DNA from: JAWLHJ01 sp039587535
Lineage (GTDB): Bacteria > Gemmatimonadota > Gemmatimonadetes > Longimicrobiales > Gaopeijiaceae
Reading direction: 5' to 3'
Length of the DNA: 64,000 bases
Assembly (NCBI GenBank): GCA_039587535.1
Contig: JBDHIF010000003.1
Location: 81,317 to 145,316 of the forward strand
Shown piece after piece: positions 43,153 to 51,928 of this stretch (its first letter is position 1; each line of letters starts with the position of its first letter). Below the pieces are notes generated by a model. The model had not been told where the DNA came from. It did no database searches and saw nothing but the letters and a program-made list of their open reading frames with translations. The translations under genes were made by a program, and so were the position numbers.

Positions 43153-44259
43153 ATGAACTTCACCATCACCAGACAGAACCTCCACAACGGTCTCGCAGCG
43201 GTCTCGGCCAGCATTCCTTCCAAGACCACGCTGCCGGTCCTTTCGAACATCCTTTTCGAAGCGGAAGGGGACGGAGTCTGGATGAGTGGGACGGATCTGG
43301 ACGTGTCCGTTCGCGTTCGCGTTCCCGCGGAGGTGAAGGAAGCCGGAAACCTTACGGCGCCAGGCAAGAAGCTGCAGGAGATCACGCGTGAGCTGCCGGA
43401 CCAACCCGTAGAGGTTTCCACGCGCGGCGATCAGATCGAGCTGCGGTGCGGCCGGAGCCACTTCAAGCTGAACGGGCTTCCGGCCGAGGAGTTTCCCAAG
43501 CTCGCCGAGGTGGATTTCTCGACGGGTCTCACCGTGACCGGGCAGAACCTCAACCGCCTGATCCACCACACTTCGTTCGCGGTGTCCACGGAGGAGAGCC
43601 GGCCGATTCTCAATGGCGTGTTGTGGGAGCTCCGAGCGGGAGAGATGCGCATGGTTGCCACCAACGGTCACCGGCTGGCCCGCATGAGCGTGAAGGTGGA
43701 AGACACCGGGACCACCTCGGCCGACTTCATCGTTCCTCCGGCGGCGCTCCAGCAGGTGCAACGTCTCTTCAAGGACGACGACGCCCTTCAGGTGGCCCGG
43801 AGCGGGAACCATCTGGGCTTCAAGGGTGAGCGCACGGAGGTGTACACGCGCCTCATCGAGGGCACGTATCCCAATTACGAGCAGGTCATCCCGAGGGACA
43901 ACGACAAAGTAGCGACGGTGCAGAAGAAGTCGCTGGCGTCTGCGGTTCGCAGGATGGCAGTGGTGGCCTCGGACCAGACGCACAGGATCCGGCTGAAGTT
44001 CGAGCCGGGGCGGGTGCATCTGAACGTGCTCACGCCGGACCTGGGCGAAGGTCACGACGAGCTGGAAATCGGCTACGACTCCGACGAGCTGGAGATCGGG
44101 TTCAACGCGAACTACCTGCTTGAGGTGCTCAAGTACATGCCCTCGGAAGAAGTCGACATCGCCTTCAAGGCCCCGGAGCGTGCGGCTACGATCGTGCCGA
44201 CGGGAGCCGACGAGCCGGATTACCTGTGTCTCGTGATGCCGCTCCGCCTATTGGACTGA
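43153..44259 (+). CDS. dnaN: DNA polymerase III beta subunit (sliding clamp)
   Basis: 368 aa, three DnaN domains. Begins MNFTITRQNLHNGLAAVSAS; later PSKTTLPVLSNILFEA, ATNGHRLARMSV and the C-terminal PTGADEPDYLCLVMPLRL, all typical. It forms the ring clamp that tethers polymerase to DNA. The ATG at 43153 is chosen because the upstream in-frame ATG-like start at 43090 adds a non-conserved leader. The last 12 bp overlap the convergent pyrE 3' end. Confidence 0.96.
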   Translation: MNFTITRQNLHNGLAAVSASIPSKTTLPVLSNILFEAEGDGVWMSGTDLDVSVRVRVPAEVKEAGNLTAPGKKLQEITRELPDQPVEVSTRGDQIELRCGRSHFKLNGLPAEEFPKLAEVDFSTGLTVTGQNLNRLIHHTSFAVSTEESRPILNGVLWELRAGEMRMVATNGHRLARMSVKVEDTGTTSADFIVPPAALQQVQRLFKDDDALQVARSGNHLGFKGERTEVYTRLIEGTYPNYEQVIPRDNDKVATVQKKSLASAVRRMAVVASDQTHRIRLKFEPGRVHLNVLTPDLGEGHDELEIGYDSDELEIGFNANYLLEVLKYMPSEEVDIAFKAPERAATIVPTGADEPDYLCLVMPLRLLD

Positions 44260-44829
44260 GTGTCCGGCCGCCTTCTTCTTTGCGGCCTCGAGGAGCTCCG
44301 TTCCCCGGAACACCGAGATGAGGCGTAAGCCTTCTTCTGCGAAGCGGCGATCCGCGTCCTCTGAGCGGTCCACGAGCGTCAGGACGCCGACGACGCGGGC
44401 CCCGTGCTCCCGGACGGCCTCGATGGCCTTGAGGGTGCTACCTCCGGTGGTCATGGCATCCTCGACCATGAGGCAGCGCGCACCGGTGGGAAGCCCGCCC
44501 TCGATGCGCTGACCCGTCCCGTGCCCCTTGGCCTGCTTGCGCACCGAGTAGGCGTCCAGAGGTGCTCCGGCCCGCCAGCTCGCGTGGGCGATGGCGTACG
44601 CGATGGGATCGGCACCCATGGTGAGCCCGCCGACGTGGGTGGGCGCGAGCCCGCTCTCCTTGATGGCGGCTAGGCACACCTCACCGATGAGGTACTGGCC
44701 CTCGGCTGACATGGAGGTGCGTCTGGCGTCCACGTAGTAGCTCGAGCGAGCACCGCTGGCGAGCGTGAAATCCCCGAGGCGGACGGATCGCTCGATGAGG
44801 AGCTCCTCCAGACGGGCGCGGTGATCCAT
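44248..44829 (-). CDS. pyrE: Orotate phosphoribosyltransferase
   Basis: 193 aa. The PRPP-binding motif is MVEDAMTTGGSTLKAIEAVREHGA, with FTLASGARSSYYVDAR and GLTMGADPIAYAIAH also conserved. It converts orotate and PRPP to OMP in pyrimidine synthesis. The ATG at 44829 follows an AGGAAG site; the upstream in-frame ATG at 44865 is less supported. It converges on dnaN with a 12-bp overlap of the stop regions. Confidence 0.93.
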   Translation of the reverse strand: MDHRARLEELLIERSVRLGDFTLASGARSSYYVDARRTSMSAEGQYLIGEVCLAAIKESGLAPTHVGGLTMGADPIAYAIAHASWRAGAPLDAYSVRKQAKGHGTGQRIEGGLPTGARCLMVEDAMTTGGSTLKAIEAVREHGARVVGVLTLVDRSEDADRRFAEEGLRLISVFRGTELLEAAKKKAAGHSVQ

Positions 44830-44967
44830 GGTCGGTCTTCCTGGTGGTTCGGAGGGGGTCGGCATGGTCGGCCGGAGCGCTGCCCGATGCCGTCGGCATG
44901 TAAGATCATATCATCCCCTTCGAGGGACGCCTGTTCCCCGCGGTGCTCCCCGCTCCGGAGTGGCCCG

Positions 44968-45638
44968 TCAGCGGCGGCTGAGGGCCCATGCGATCCACGG
45001 CCCGTCGTGGGACAGGGAAACGTCGACGCTTGCCGGGGCGCCGTCCACGAGCACCGCAGGGGGGCTGGCAGGCCCAGAAACCGGGCCACCTCCATACGAG
45101 CGCCGATGCGTACGGCAGCGGAAGCCACGGTGTGCACGGAAGCGCGCTCGCGCTCGGTGAGCCGTTGCAGGAGCCGGTCGAGGGATCCCGTCCATGGGGC
45201 ATCCGGACGGTCCATACGCTCCACGACGGCGGGACCGATCAGCTCCGCATCGGGGGGCGATGAGGCAGGAGCTGGCGTACCCTTGGCGTCCATGAGATAC
45301 GCGAGGACGTGCACGTGAGCCCCCGGATCCTCGGACGCCCGCCGCACGGGCAGGCGCCACCGTTCCCACTGCACCGTACCTGTGGTCTGGTCCTCGTCCC
45401 ACTTCACCTCGAAGCGACGATGGGCGAACACCGGCGGCGATCCCAGTGCCTTCGAGATCGCCTTGTAGGCCGCCTCTTTGGCGGCCCAGGCTCGCCAAAG
45501 CGCCAATACGGGATTCGCTGACGCGAGCACGGCGCGGGCCTCTGCGTCCGTGAAGACCCGGGCCACGAAGCGCTCGTCCTCGTGCTTGTCGGCGGTACGG
45601 GGGGCGGACAGGTCCACCACGTCGTTCCCTACGATCAC
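44968..45638 (-). pseudogene. AcpS-like 4'-phosphopantetheinyl transferase, apparent one-base frameshift
   Basis: From GTG 45638 the frame encodes GNDVVDL and, later, LWRAWAAKEAAYKAISKALGS, the AcpS magnesium and Lys motifs. After GLPAP at about 45060 the reading continues into pyrE with no sense. In the other phase the next codons give 'VLVDGAPASVDVSLSHDGPW' then IAWALSRR and a stop at 44968, which is the missing SLSHD motif. The break is at a run of six G (plus strand 45059-45064); one more base would restore about 223 residues. It could be a real mutation, a sequencing error or a slippage site. Function if intact: activating carrier proteins with CoA-derived arm. Confidence 0.7.
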
Positions 45639-45682
45639 GCCTAGCCTCTTGTCAATGCGAAGGGCCTTCGCGGGGGCAAGTG

Positions 45683-47005
45683 TCAGCTCCCCACGTACAT
45701 GATGCGCCAGATCCGGCCCTGGACGCTGTCAGAGACGTAGAGGGAGCCGTCGGGCCCCATGGCAACGCCCACGGGCCGGGAGTGGTCGTCGGGATCCATC
45801 TCGTTCCGGAATCCGTCGGCGAAGGTCTCCCAGGCGGGACCGAAACCCATGCCGGACGCCGGCGCGAAGACCACCTGGAACCCTTCCTGGGGATTCGGCG
45901 CCCGATTCCAGGAGCCGTGGAAGGCGATGAACGCGCCGCCGTGGTATCGCTCGGGGAACTGCTCCCCCGTGTAGAACTCCAGGTCGTTCGGCGCCCAGTG
46001 CGCAGGGAAGGCGATGAGCGGCATATCCTTGTCCGCGCATCGACCCACCTCCGAGCCGTCCCCACCGTACTCCGGCGCAAGCAGCTTCTGGCCCGTGCGG
46101 GGATCGTGGAAGCAGTAGGGCCAGCCGAAGTCGGAGCCCTCGGTGATGCGGACGAACTCCTCGGACGGCATCTCGGTGTTGTCCTCCACGTCGAACACGT
46201 CGGGCCACATGGTGTCGAGCTGGTCCCGTCCATGGACCACGCCGTACAAGCCGCCGTCGGCGGGGTTCACGCGGAGGGCCACCACGTTCCTGAGTCCGGT
46301 CGCGAACCGGGTCCCGTCGGCCTGGGTCCGGCCCGTGGCGTCGCCGGCGAACCTCCAGATGCCGGCACGAGTCTCGAGCTCAGGGCATGGATCGAGGCCC
46401 GGAGACCCCGCGGTGCGCGCCTCTCGCATGCACGCGTTGGAGGGGGAGCCGATGTTTACGTACAGCGCACCGTCGTCTCCGAGGGCGATGCTCTTGGCGG
46501 TGTGGTTGCGAGAGTCCGGGAGCCCGGACACCAGCGTGTCGGGCGGTCCAGCGGGCCGGAGCGCTCCGGCCTCGAAGGGGTAGCGGAGCACGGCGTCGTT
46601 GGGCGCGAAGTACACGGCGCCGTCGGCGAGGATGACGTCGTTTCCTCCGTTCTCACCCCAGGCCTCCCTGATGTCCGCAAGACCGTCCCCGTCGCTGTCC
46701 CTCAGCACGGTTACCCCACCGGGCACGCGGGTGCGGGAGGGGCCGGTGGCCGTGTTCCTCCTGGCCACGAACACGTCGCCGTTCGGAGCGACGTCGATGT
46801 GCCGGGCCCCGGTCACACCGTCGGCCACCAGAACGGCACAGAAGCCTTCGGGAACCTCGATGCCGGCGTCCTGTCCGGCGCAACGCTCTGCCAGGGTGTC
46901 GAACGCTGCATCGGCCGAGGGCTCACCGGGCGCGCAGCTCGCGACAACCGCGAGAAGGGCCGCGGCCAGGGCGGGTTGCATGAGCGAGGTCGGTCGGGGA
47001 TCCAT
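45683..47005 (-). CDS. PQQ-type glucose/sorbosone dehydrogenase-like lipoprotein
   Basis: 440 aa from ATG 47005, which lies 4 nt after an AGGAGG; ATG 47008 is also possible. Signal peptide with lipobox-like VVASC. The rest is a GSDH six-blade propeller: ARHIDVAPNGDVFVARR, SDGDGLADIREAWGE, RNHTAKSIALGDDGALYVNIGSPSNAC, GSDFGWPYCFHDP, AFHGSWNRAPN and GVAMGPDGSLYVSDSVQGRIWRI. Such proteins oxidise aldose sugars in the periplasm with PQQ, although many lack proven activity. No pqq genes are in view. Its ribosome site overlaps the thioesterase stop, so the two are coupled. Confidence 0.85.
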   Translation of the reverse strand: MDPRPTSLMQPALAAALLAVVASCAPGEPSADAAFDTLAERCAGQDAGIEVPEGFCAVLVADGVTGARHIDVAPNGDVFVARRNTATGPSRTRVPGGVTVLRDSDGDGLADIREAWGENGGNDVILADGAVYFAPNDAVLRYPFEAGALRPAGPPDTLVSGLPDSRNHTAKSIALGDDGALYVNIGSPSNACMREARTAGSPGLDPCPELETRAGIWRFAGDATGRTQADGTRFATGLRNVVALRVNPADGGLYGVVHGRDQLDTMWPDVFDVEDNTEMPSEEFVRITEGSDFGWPYCFHDPRTGQKLLAPEYGGDGSEVGRCADKDMPLIAFPAHWAPNDLEFYTGEQFPERYHGGAFIAFHGSWNRAPNPQEGFQVVFAPASGMGFGPAWETFADGFRNEMDPDDHSRPVGVAMGPDGSLYVSDSVQGRIWRIMYVGS

Positions 47006-47013
47006 CATGCCTC

Positions 47014-47460
47014 CTAAGGCTGCTGTCGAGGTCTGGTGAGGCCCTTACGAACCTCGTCCGGTACCCGCATGGGTCGGCGGTTGGGGCCCATCCATACGGC
47101 GGTTACGCGTGCTTCGCATACCACGGTCTCACGACCGTCGGCTTCCCGGCGGACCATGGACTGGGCGAGGAGCATGCTGGTGCGACGAAAGGAGTCGGCG
47201 TGGGTGCGCACGAGTAGACGGTCCCCTCGATGCGCCTCCGCGAGGTAGTCCACCTCGATACGCACGACGAAGATGCCCCAGCCCCGCTCCTCGAGCACCG
47301 ACCACGAGAAACCCGCGAGCTCGAGGGCCTCGAAACGGGCGTGCTCGAAGTAGTTCAGGAACACCGCGTGGTTCACGTGGCCGAAGGAGTCGAGCTCGGA
47401 GCTGCGTACGACGATGGTGGTCTCCGCCACCGGGTTCGCTGCTTCCCGCGGCTTGCTCAC
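47014..47460 (-). CDS. Acyl-CoA thioesterase (YbgC/4HBT hotdog family)
   Basis: About 148 aa. The hotdog thioesterase motif reads SSELDSFGHVNHAVFLNYFEHARFEALE, with the catalytic Asp in place; later strands include 'GIFVVRIEVDYLAEAHRGDR' and MGPNRRPMRVPDEVR. It hydrolyses short or aromatic acyl-CoA thioesters in the cytoplasm. The start is a GTG at 47460; the frame continues upstream without coding character. Its stop overlaps the Shine-Dalgarno of the downstream PQQ-type gene. Confidence 0.85.
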   Translation of the reverse strand: MSKPREAANPVAETTIVVRSSELDSFGHVNHAVFLNYFEHARFEALELAGFSWSVLEERGWGIFVVRIEVDYLAEAHRGDRLLVRTHADSFRRTSMLLAQSMVRREADGRETVVCEARVTAVWMGPNRRPMRVPDEVRKGLTRPRQQP

Positions 47461-47597
47461 GCGTGCGTGCCCGGTCGCCTGAGCCCTTCGAGCTCTAGGA
47501 TCATGGTGCTGAGCGTGTGGGTCCCATGAGCGTTCCGGAGACACGTAGCCGGCTAGGCCGACGGCGCCGGCGGGTCGAGAGCCAGACGCTCACGCGC

Positions 47598-48326
47598 TCA
47601 GACCGCGACGGCCACCTCGCCGAAGCGCCTGTCGCGCCTCCGGTACTCCTCCAGGGCGCCGAGGAGATCGTCGGCGTCGAAGTCCGGCCACATGCGCGGC
47701 GTGAACAGCAGCTCGGCGTAGGCGCATTCCCACAGGAGGAAGTCGCTCAACCGTTGCTCGCCCCCGGTACGGATGAGCAGATCCACGTCCTGAGCGGGCC
47801 CGGTGTCGTTCATGGCTCGACCGAGGAGCTCCGCCATGCCGGCCCGGTCCAGGGTGTCCACCCGGGCGGCCTCGCGGACCGCCGCGGTGATGAGGTCTCG
47901 TGCCGAGTAGTCCACGGCCAGCCGGAGGCGCAACCTACGGCCGCCTCGGGTGACGGCCTCGGCGCGCTCTATGGCTCTCAACAGCGGCGCGTCCAGCCGG
48001 TCGCGCCGGCCCACCACCTTGAACTCCACGCCGTTCTCGACCAGCTCGTCGGTCTCGGTCCTCAGGTACCGCGCGAACAGCTTCATGAGGAGGCTGACCT
48101 CTCTCTCGGACCGCTTCCAGTTGTCCGAGGAGAAGGCATACAAGGTGAGGACGCGGACGCCGAGGCCGGGGGCAGCCTCCACGACGCGCCGCACCGCGAG
48201 GGCGCCCTGGCGGTGCCCCCATTCGCGCGGCCGGTTCCGGGCGTTCGCCCAGCGACCGTTGCCGTCCATGATGATCCCTACGTGGAGGCCAGGGTCACTC
48301 CCGTTCCTGGAGCGCGACTCGCTCAT
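47598..48326 (-). CDS. uppS: Isoprenyl (di-trans,poly-cis-decaprenyl) transferase UppS
   Basis: 242 aa. Catalytic Asp in IIMDGNGRWA at the N-terminus, YAFSSDNWKRSEREV, and the C-terminal RTGGEQRLSDFLLW, all diagnostic of cis-prenyltransferases. It makes undecaprenyl diphosphate from FPP and IPP for peptidoglycan and glycan carriers. IspH at 16.2 kb supplies its precursor. It sits upstream of the thioesterase after a 137-bp gap. Confidence 0.95.
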   Translation of the reverse strand: MSESRSRNGSDPGLHVGIIMDGNGRWANARNRPREWGHRQGALAVRRVVEAAPGLGVRVLTLYAFSSDNWKRSEREVSLLMKLFARYLRTETDELVENGVEFKVVGRRDRLDAPLLRAIERAEAVTRGGRRLRLRLAVDYSARDLITAAVREAARVDTLDRAGMAELLGRAMNDTGPAQDVDLLIRTGGEQRLSDFLLWECAYAELLFTPRMWPDFDADDLLGALEEYRRRDRRFGEVAVAV

Positions 48327-48363
48327 GCTGCCCTCCCTCCCACCACATGCGCGCCGACTTCCC

Positions 48364-48765
48364 TCACTTGGCCCCCTCTTCAGTCTGTTCGCGCGTAGCG
48401 TGGATGATGGCCTCCATGTGCTCCAGATAGGCCTCGAGCTCCTTCCTACCCAGGGACGTCAGCTCGTACTCCGTCCGAGGGGTGCGGCCGTCGAACGACT
48501 TACTGCAAAGCACGTACCCGGCATCTTCCAGACGTCTGGCGTGCGCGCTCAGGTTGCCGTCGGTGGTCCCCACAAGGGCCCGAAGATCCGTGAACGTCAG
48601 TGACCCGTTCACGGCGAGCGCGCTGACGATCCCTAGGCGAACACGTTCGTGGATGACACGGTCCAGCTCCAGGGCCCCACCCTCCGGGTACCCTTCCACC
48701 GATGCCAGCGAGAGGGCCGAAGCGCTCCCCTGGGACGCGGTGGCCATGTCTCGCTCAGCCCCCAT
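48364..48765 (-). CDS. Winged-helix transcriptional regulator
   Basis: 133 aa. A winged-helix domain is recognisable: 'IHERVRLGIVSALAVNGSLT', DLRALVGTTDGNLSAHARRLEDAGYV and the wing FDGRTPRTEYELTSLGR. This pattern resembles the HTH_27/MarR-like regulators that pair with membrane proteins. A GGAGG site lies just before ATG 48765. The gene overlaps the upstream membrane-protein stop by 11 bp. It probably controls its own membrane-protein partner. Confidence 0.85.
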   Translation of the reverse strand: MGAERDMATASQGSASALSLASVEGYPEGGALELDRVIHERVRLGIVSALAVNGSLTFTDLRALVGTTDGNLSAHARRLEDAGYVLCSKSFDGRTPRTEYELTSLGRKELEAYLEHMEAIIHATREQTEEGAK

Positions 48766-49372
48766 GCCGCCTCCAGATCACCAGACCGAAGACCAGATGA
48801 AGCCCACCGAAGCCCGCGGCCATGAACGCATTGCCCCAGCCGGCGGGCGCAATGAGCGCCGCCGCGCCCACGGCCATGAAGGCCACGCCCATGAGCGGGA
48901 CCGGCCGGACGGAATGGGATCCCGCGGCCACGACCGCCGCGCCGTAGAGCATGAGCCAGACTCCCGGCAGCAACCCGATCGCCTCGACACGAAGGCACGC
49001 CACGGTGAGCATGGCGCCCACCAACAGGGGCGGAACGACGTTCCACAAGAACTTCCGTCCCGGACCGGTGAGAAGGGTCATGCCCTCGGAGCGCGACTTC
49101 CGGCTCATGAGGTAGGCCGCCGTGCTCAGCGAGAGAACAGCGGCGCCAAGCCACGCGCTCAGCCAAGTCCAGAGGCCGGCGGCGTTCCATGCTACGACCG
49201 CCGCGCCCAGCGCGATGACTCCCATGGCGATCACGCCGAGCCCGGACACGTGCGTGAACGACCCGGACCGCTCCATGGTCTCCCGAATGAACCGGAGATC
49301 GTCCATGGCGCGATCGTGCAGGGCCAATGGAGGGCGCTGGGTCGACCGTAGCTTGCGGGCGGGGGAATTCAT
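48755..49372 (-). CDS. Multi-pass membrane protein, hypothetical
   Basis: 205 aa from ATG 49372. The N-terminal 40 residues are basic and soluble, followed by about six hydrophobic helices (for example VSGLGVIAMGVIALGAAVVAW, NVVPPLLVGAMLTVACLRVE and AGWGNAFMAAGFGGLHLVFG), so probably an inner-membrane protein. I do not recognise a family; relatives often occur next to the same type of winged-helix regulator. A shorter start at 49306 (MDDLRFIRETMERSG) is possible. The gene for the regulator is translationally linked downstream. Confidence 0.75.
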   Translation of the reverse strand: MNSPARKLRSTQRPPLALHDRAMDDLRFIRETMERSGSFTHVSGLGVIAMGVIALGAAVVAWNAAGLWTWLSAWLGAAVLSLSTAAYLMSRKSRSEGMTLLTGPGRKFLWNVVPPLLVGAMLTVACLRVEAIGLLPGVWLMLYGAAVVAAGSHSVRPVPLMGVAFMAVGAAALIAPAGWGNAFMAAGFGGLHLVFGLVIWRRHGG

Positions 49373-49403
49373 GTAGCCAGAATCGGGCCGAGTCGCCGCC
49401 CCG

Positions 49404-50426
49404 TCAAGAACTTTGCGATACAAAGTCGGGCGCGACCACGGAAAGCCGAGCGGGAACGACGCGAACGTCGAGGGTTCTCTCGGCCGCCACGCGTACCTCC
49501 CCGTCCATCTCGAAGCGCGGTGGCTCCGGGAAGGTCACTCGGAACGAACGATCATCGAGGACCTCGACACGATCCGAAGCCACATGGCGTCCTTTCTCCG
49601 CGGCGTTGAAGAGCTTCAGCCGCTCGAGCGGAGGTGCATCCAGGATCCGGCACGCGTGGAGCCGCCCGTCGTCCACGCTGGCCCCTGGGGCGATTGGGAA
49701 TCCGCCGCCGAAGTAGCAGCCGTTGGAGATGGTGAGCATGAGGTACCGGTCGTCTTCGGTCCGACCTTCCCGCACGCGACCATCGCCCGTGGTCAGGTCG
49801 ATGCGTGCTCCAGGGAAGCGAAAGAGCTGGCCGAGCGCGCTGACCTTGTAGAGGAGCTCGCCCTTGAGGAACCGTGCGCGAGCCGCAGCGTCGATGACCG
49901 CGATATCGAACCCGAAGCCCACCAGATTAAGGAAGTGCCTGGGCTCGAAATGGTCGGGAGCGTGCTCGGAGGCACTCGGGGTGTCCAGTCGCCCCACGTC
50001 CACTCGGCGGCGATGCCCGTGGGCCAGCGCGGCGACTGCCTCCGCCGCGCCGTCGGGCCGGTATCCCATGTTGCGCCCGAAGTCGTTGCCCGTGCCGTTG
50101 GGGAGCAGGCCGAGCGCCACGTCGTCCCGTCCGCTCGCGACCAGGCGGTCCGCGATGTTGCTCCAGGTCCCGTCCCCACCCACCGCGACCACCACGTCGA
50201 AGCCCTCGGCCACGGCCTGGTCGGCCAGGTCTCGCTCCTCCCCGGGCCGGGTGGTCTCGACAAAGGTCGCGTCGGCGAGCGTCGCCTCGAGAAGGCGGCG
50301 GTACACGGCGATGCGCTTCCGGCCCCGACCCCGCCCCGAGGCCGGGTTGAAGATGACGAGGTGTCGCGCCGTCCGGCTCAGAGGGACTCCAGCTCCTCGA
50401 ACGTCTGAAGGCCCTTGCCGTACCAC
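49404..50426 (-). CDS. Diacylglycerol/lipid kinase family protein
   Basis: 340 aa from ATG 50426 or about 325 from a CTG at 50381. The DAGK catalytic domain is clear: IFNPASGRGRGRKR, VVVAVGGDGTWSNIADRL and GLLPNGTGNDFGRN, with the second beta-sandwich domain and the closing VRVAAERTLDVRV. Members phosphorylate diacylglycerol or other lipids in the inner membrane. The CTG would overlap the upstream stop as CTGA and has a nearby GGAG. The longer ATG form would overlap the upstream gene by 49 bp. The start is therefore open. Confidence 0.88.
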   Translation of the reverse strand: MVRQGPSDVRGAGVPLSRTARHLVIFNPASGRGRGRKRIAVYRRLLEATLADATFVETTRPGEERDLADQAVAEGFDVVVAVGGDGTWSNIADRLVASGRDDVALGLLPNGTGNDFGRNMGYRPDGAAEAVAALAHGHRRRVDVGRLDTPSASEHAPDHFEPRHFLNLVGFGFDIAVIDAAARARFLKGELLYKVSALGQLFRFPGARIDLTTGDGRVREGRTEDDRYLMLTISNGCYFGGGFPIAPGASVDDGRLHACRILDAPPLERLKLFNAAEKGRHVASDRVEVLDDRSFRVTFPEPPRFEMDGEVRVAAERTLDVRVVPARLSVVAPDFVSQSS

Positions 50427-51049
50427 TCCTCGCGGAAGGGGATGGGATCGATCTCGTCGGGGTCGACGCCACCCAGCAGCTCGTGATCGTGGAGCACGAG
50501 CTCGCCGGACTCTTCCTCATGCTCGGAGTGGGTGGCCTCCATATAGATATTCACCTTGTGGTTCCCGTCGGGTCCCACGGTGAACACGTTGTAGAGGTTC
50601 TTCGCGGGGGCCGGCTCGAACTCGGTGATCGTGAGCTCCAGCACCGGCTCTCCCTGGTCTGTGACGCTCACCTGCATCTTCCCATCGGACTGCTTGGCCT
50701 CGACCTGCAGGTCCCGCATGATGTGCGGCAGGTGCCATTTCTCGATGGCGTGCTGGCGCGACGCTTCGGTGGACGTGGCGACCATGAACGGGTACATGGC
50801 GGCCTTGGGTAGCGGCTTGCCGGGCTCGACGAGCGGCGGGACGACCACGGCGAGCACGACCTCGTCGTACTCTCCCACCTCACTCTCGTTGAAGTGGAAG
50901 GCAGTCACGGCGAAGATGCTCCGCTCGTGCTGCTTCTCCATCGGTTGAAGGTGCCGAGGGAGCACCTTGCGCGCCTCCGAGGTGGCCATCTCGAAGTACG
51001 CACCGACGCAGTAGTCGAAGCCGTAGTAGGTGTATTGGATCTCGCTCAT
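50378..51049 (-). CDS. Acetoacetate decarboxylase-superfamily-like protein
   Basis: About 223 aa. The sequence 'MYPFMVATSTEASRQHAIEK' and the preceding 'HFNESEVGEYDEVVLAVVVPP' resemble the acetoacetate decarboxylase-like barrel, as does the N-terminal VLPRHLQPM. I cannot identify the catalytic Lys with confidence, so it could be an inactive homologue. No signal peptide. The start is ATG 51049; ATG 51082 is an alternative. It precedes the lipid-kinase gene, overlapping it. Confidence 0.55.
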   Translation of the reverse strand: MSEIQYTYYGFDYCVGAYFEMATSEARKVLPRHLQPMEKQHERSIFAVTAFHFNESEVGEYDEVVLAVVVPPLVEPGKPLPKAAMYPFMVATSTEASRQHAIEKWHLPHIMRDLQVEAKQSDGKMQVSVTDQGEPVLELTITEFEPAPAKNLYNVFTVGPDGNHKVNIYMEATHSEHEEESGELVLHDHELLGGVDPDEIDPIPFREEWYGKGLQTFEELESL

Positions 51050-51154
51050 GTCACTCTTTGTCTTGATGATGGTCGCCGACACCGGTTAGCGTTGGGCCGT
51101 CCACCTCGATTCGACGGCTCCCGTCGACACCCCGGTTCCCGGGAGGCGTTCCGC

Positions 51155-51928
51155 GTGAAGCTTCGAGGATACTCGGCCCTGGTCGTCGTCTGCTTGGGGC
51201 TTGTCCTCTCCGATTTCGTCCAACGCTTCGTGATCACGCCGTGGGTGTACCTACGCCCCTCGCGTCGCGTGGCGGTCCTGACGGGGTGGATCAACTTCAT
51301 GGCCAGGTTGGTGACCCGCCCCCTGGTTCGGATCGGAGGAGCGCACGTTCCCGTGCCCGACCGCGTGGTGCCGGCCGAGCCAGGCGTGCTCATCCTCATG
51401 AACCACCAGTCCCTCTTCGACATCCCCTTGTTGGTGCAAGCGGTGAGAGGAGGATACCCGCGGATCGTGACCCGAAAACGCTATGGTCGTTGGATTCCGC
51501 TAATCTCGCAGATGACGAGGCTCTATCAATACCCGTTGGTGGACCCCTCGGCAAACGCGGGCACCATGCGCCAGACCTACCGCGAGCTACGGGACGTCGC
51601 CCGGTCCAGCGAGCTTCCCGTCGCCGTGTTCCCGGAGGGCCACCGGAGCCGGGACGGATCCATCGGGCGCTTCCGGTCGAAGGGGGTCAGCCTCTTCCTC
51701 CGCGCCCGACCCTGGAAGGTCTACGTACTCGTGGCCGACGGCTTGTGGAAGCAGCCCCGCTTCAAGGACTTCGTGCGGGGTGTGTCCGAGGTGCAGGGGA
51801 AGTTCGCCTTGGCCGGCGTCTTGGAATGGGAGGATCCCAAGGCGGACCCGGGGCCGTTTCTGGACGAGGTTCGCGACGTGATGGAGGCGGGGCTCGATCG
51901 GTTGCGAACGGAGCCCCAACCGGCGTGA
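51155..51928 (+). CDS. Lysophospholipid acyltransferase (PlsC-like)
   Basis: 257 aa from GTG 51155, which follows GGGAGG at 8 nt. Motifs of the LPLAT family: LMNHQSLFDIPLLV (motif I NHxSxxD variant), and VAVFPEGHRSRDG (motif III, FPEGxRS). An N-terminal membrane helix lies at about 5-25 (SALVVVCLGLVLSDFVQ). It is the first of a plus-strand set of three and overlaps the next gene as GTGA. It probably acylates lysophosphatidate or a related lipid at the inner membrane. Confidence 0.9.
   Translation: MKLRGYSALVVVCLGLVLSDFVQRFVITPWVYLRPSRRVAVLTGWINFMARLVTRPLVRIGGAHVPVPDRVVPAEPGVLILMNHQSLFDIPLLVQAVRGGYPRIVTRKRYGRWIPLISQMTRLYQYPLVDPSANAGTMRQTYRELRDVARSSELPVAVFPEGHRSRDGSIGRFRSKGVSLFLRARPWKVYVLVADGLWKQPRFKDFVRGVSEVQGKFALAGVLEWEDPKADPGPFLDEVRDVMEAGLDRLRTEPQPA

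Noticed and set aside
44670..44967. Continuation of the AcpS-like frame into pyrE
   Set aside because: After the G6 run the residues lose all family resemblance and run antisense-phase through the pyrE start region. The SLSHD motif is found in another phase instead.
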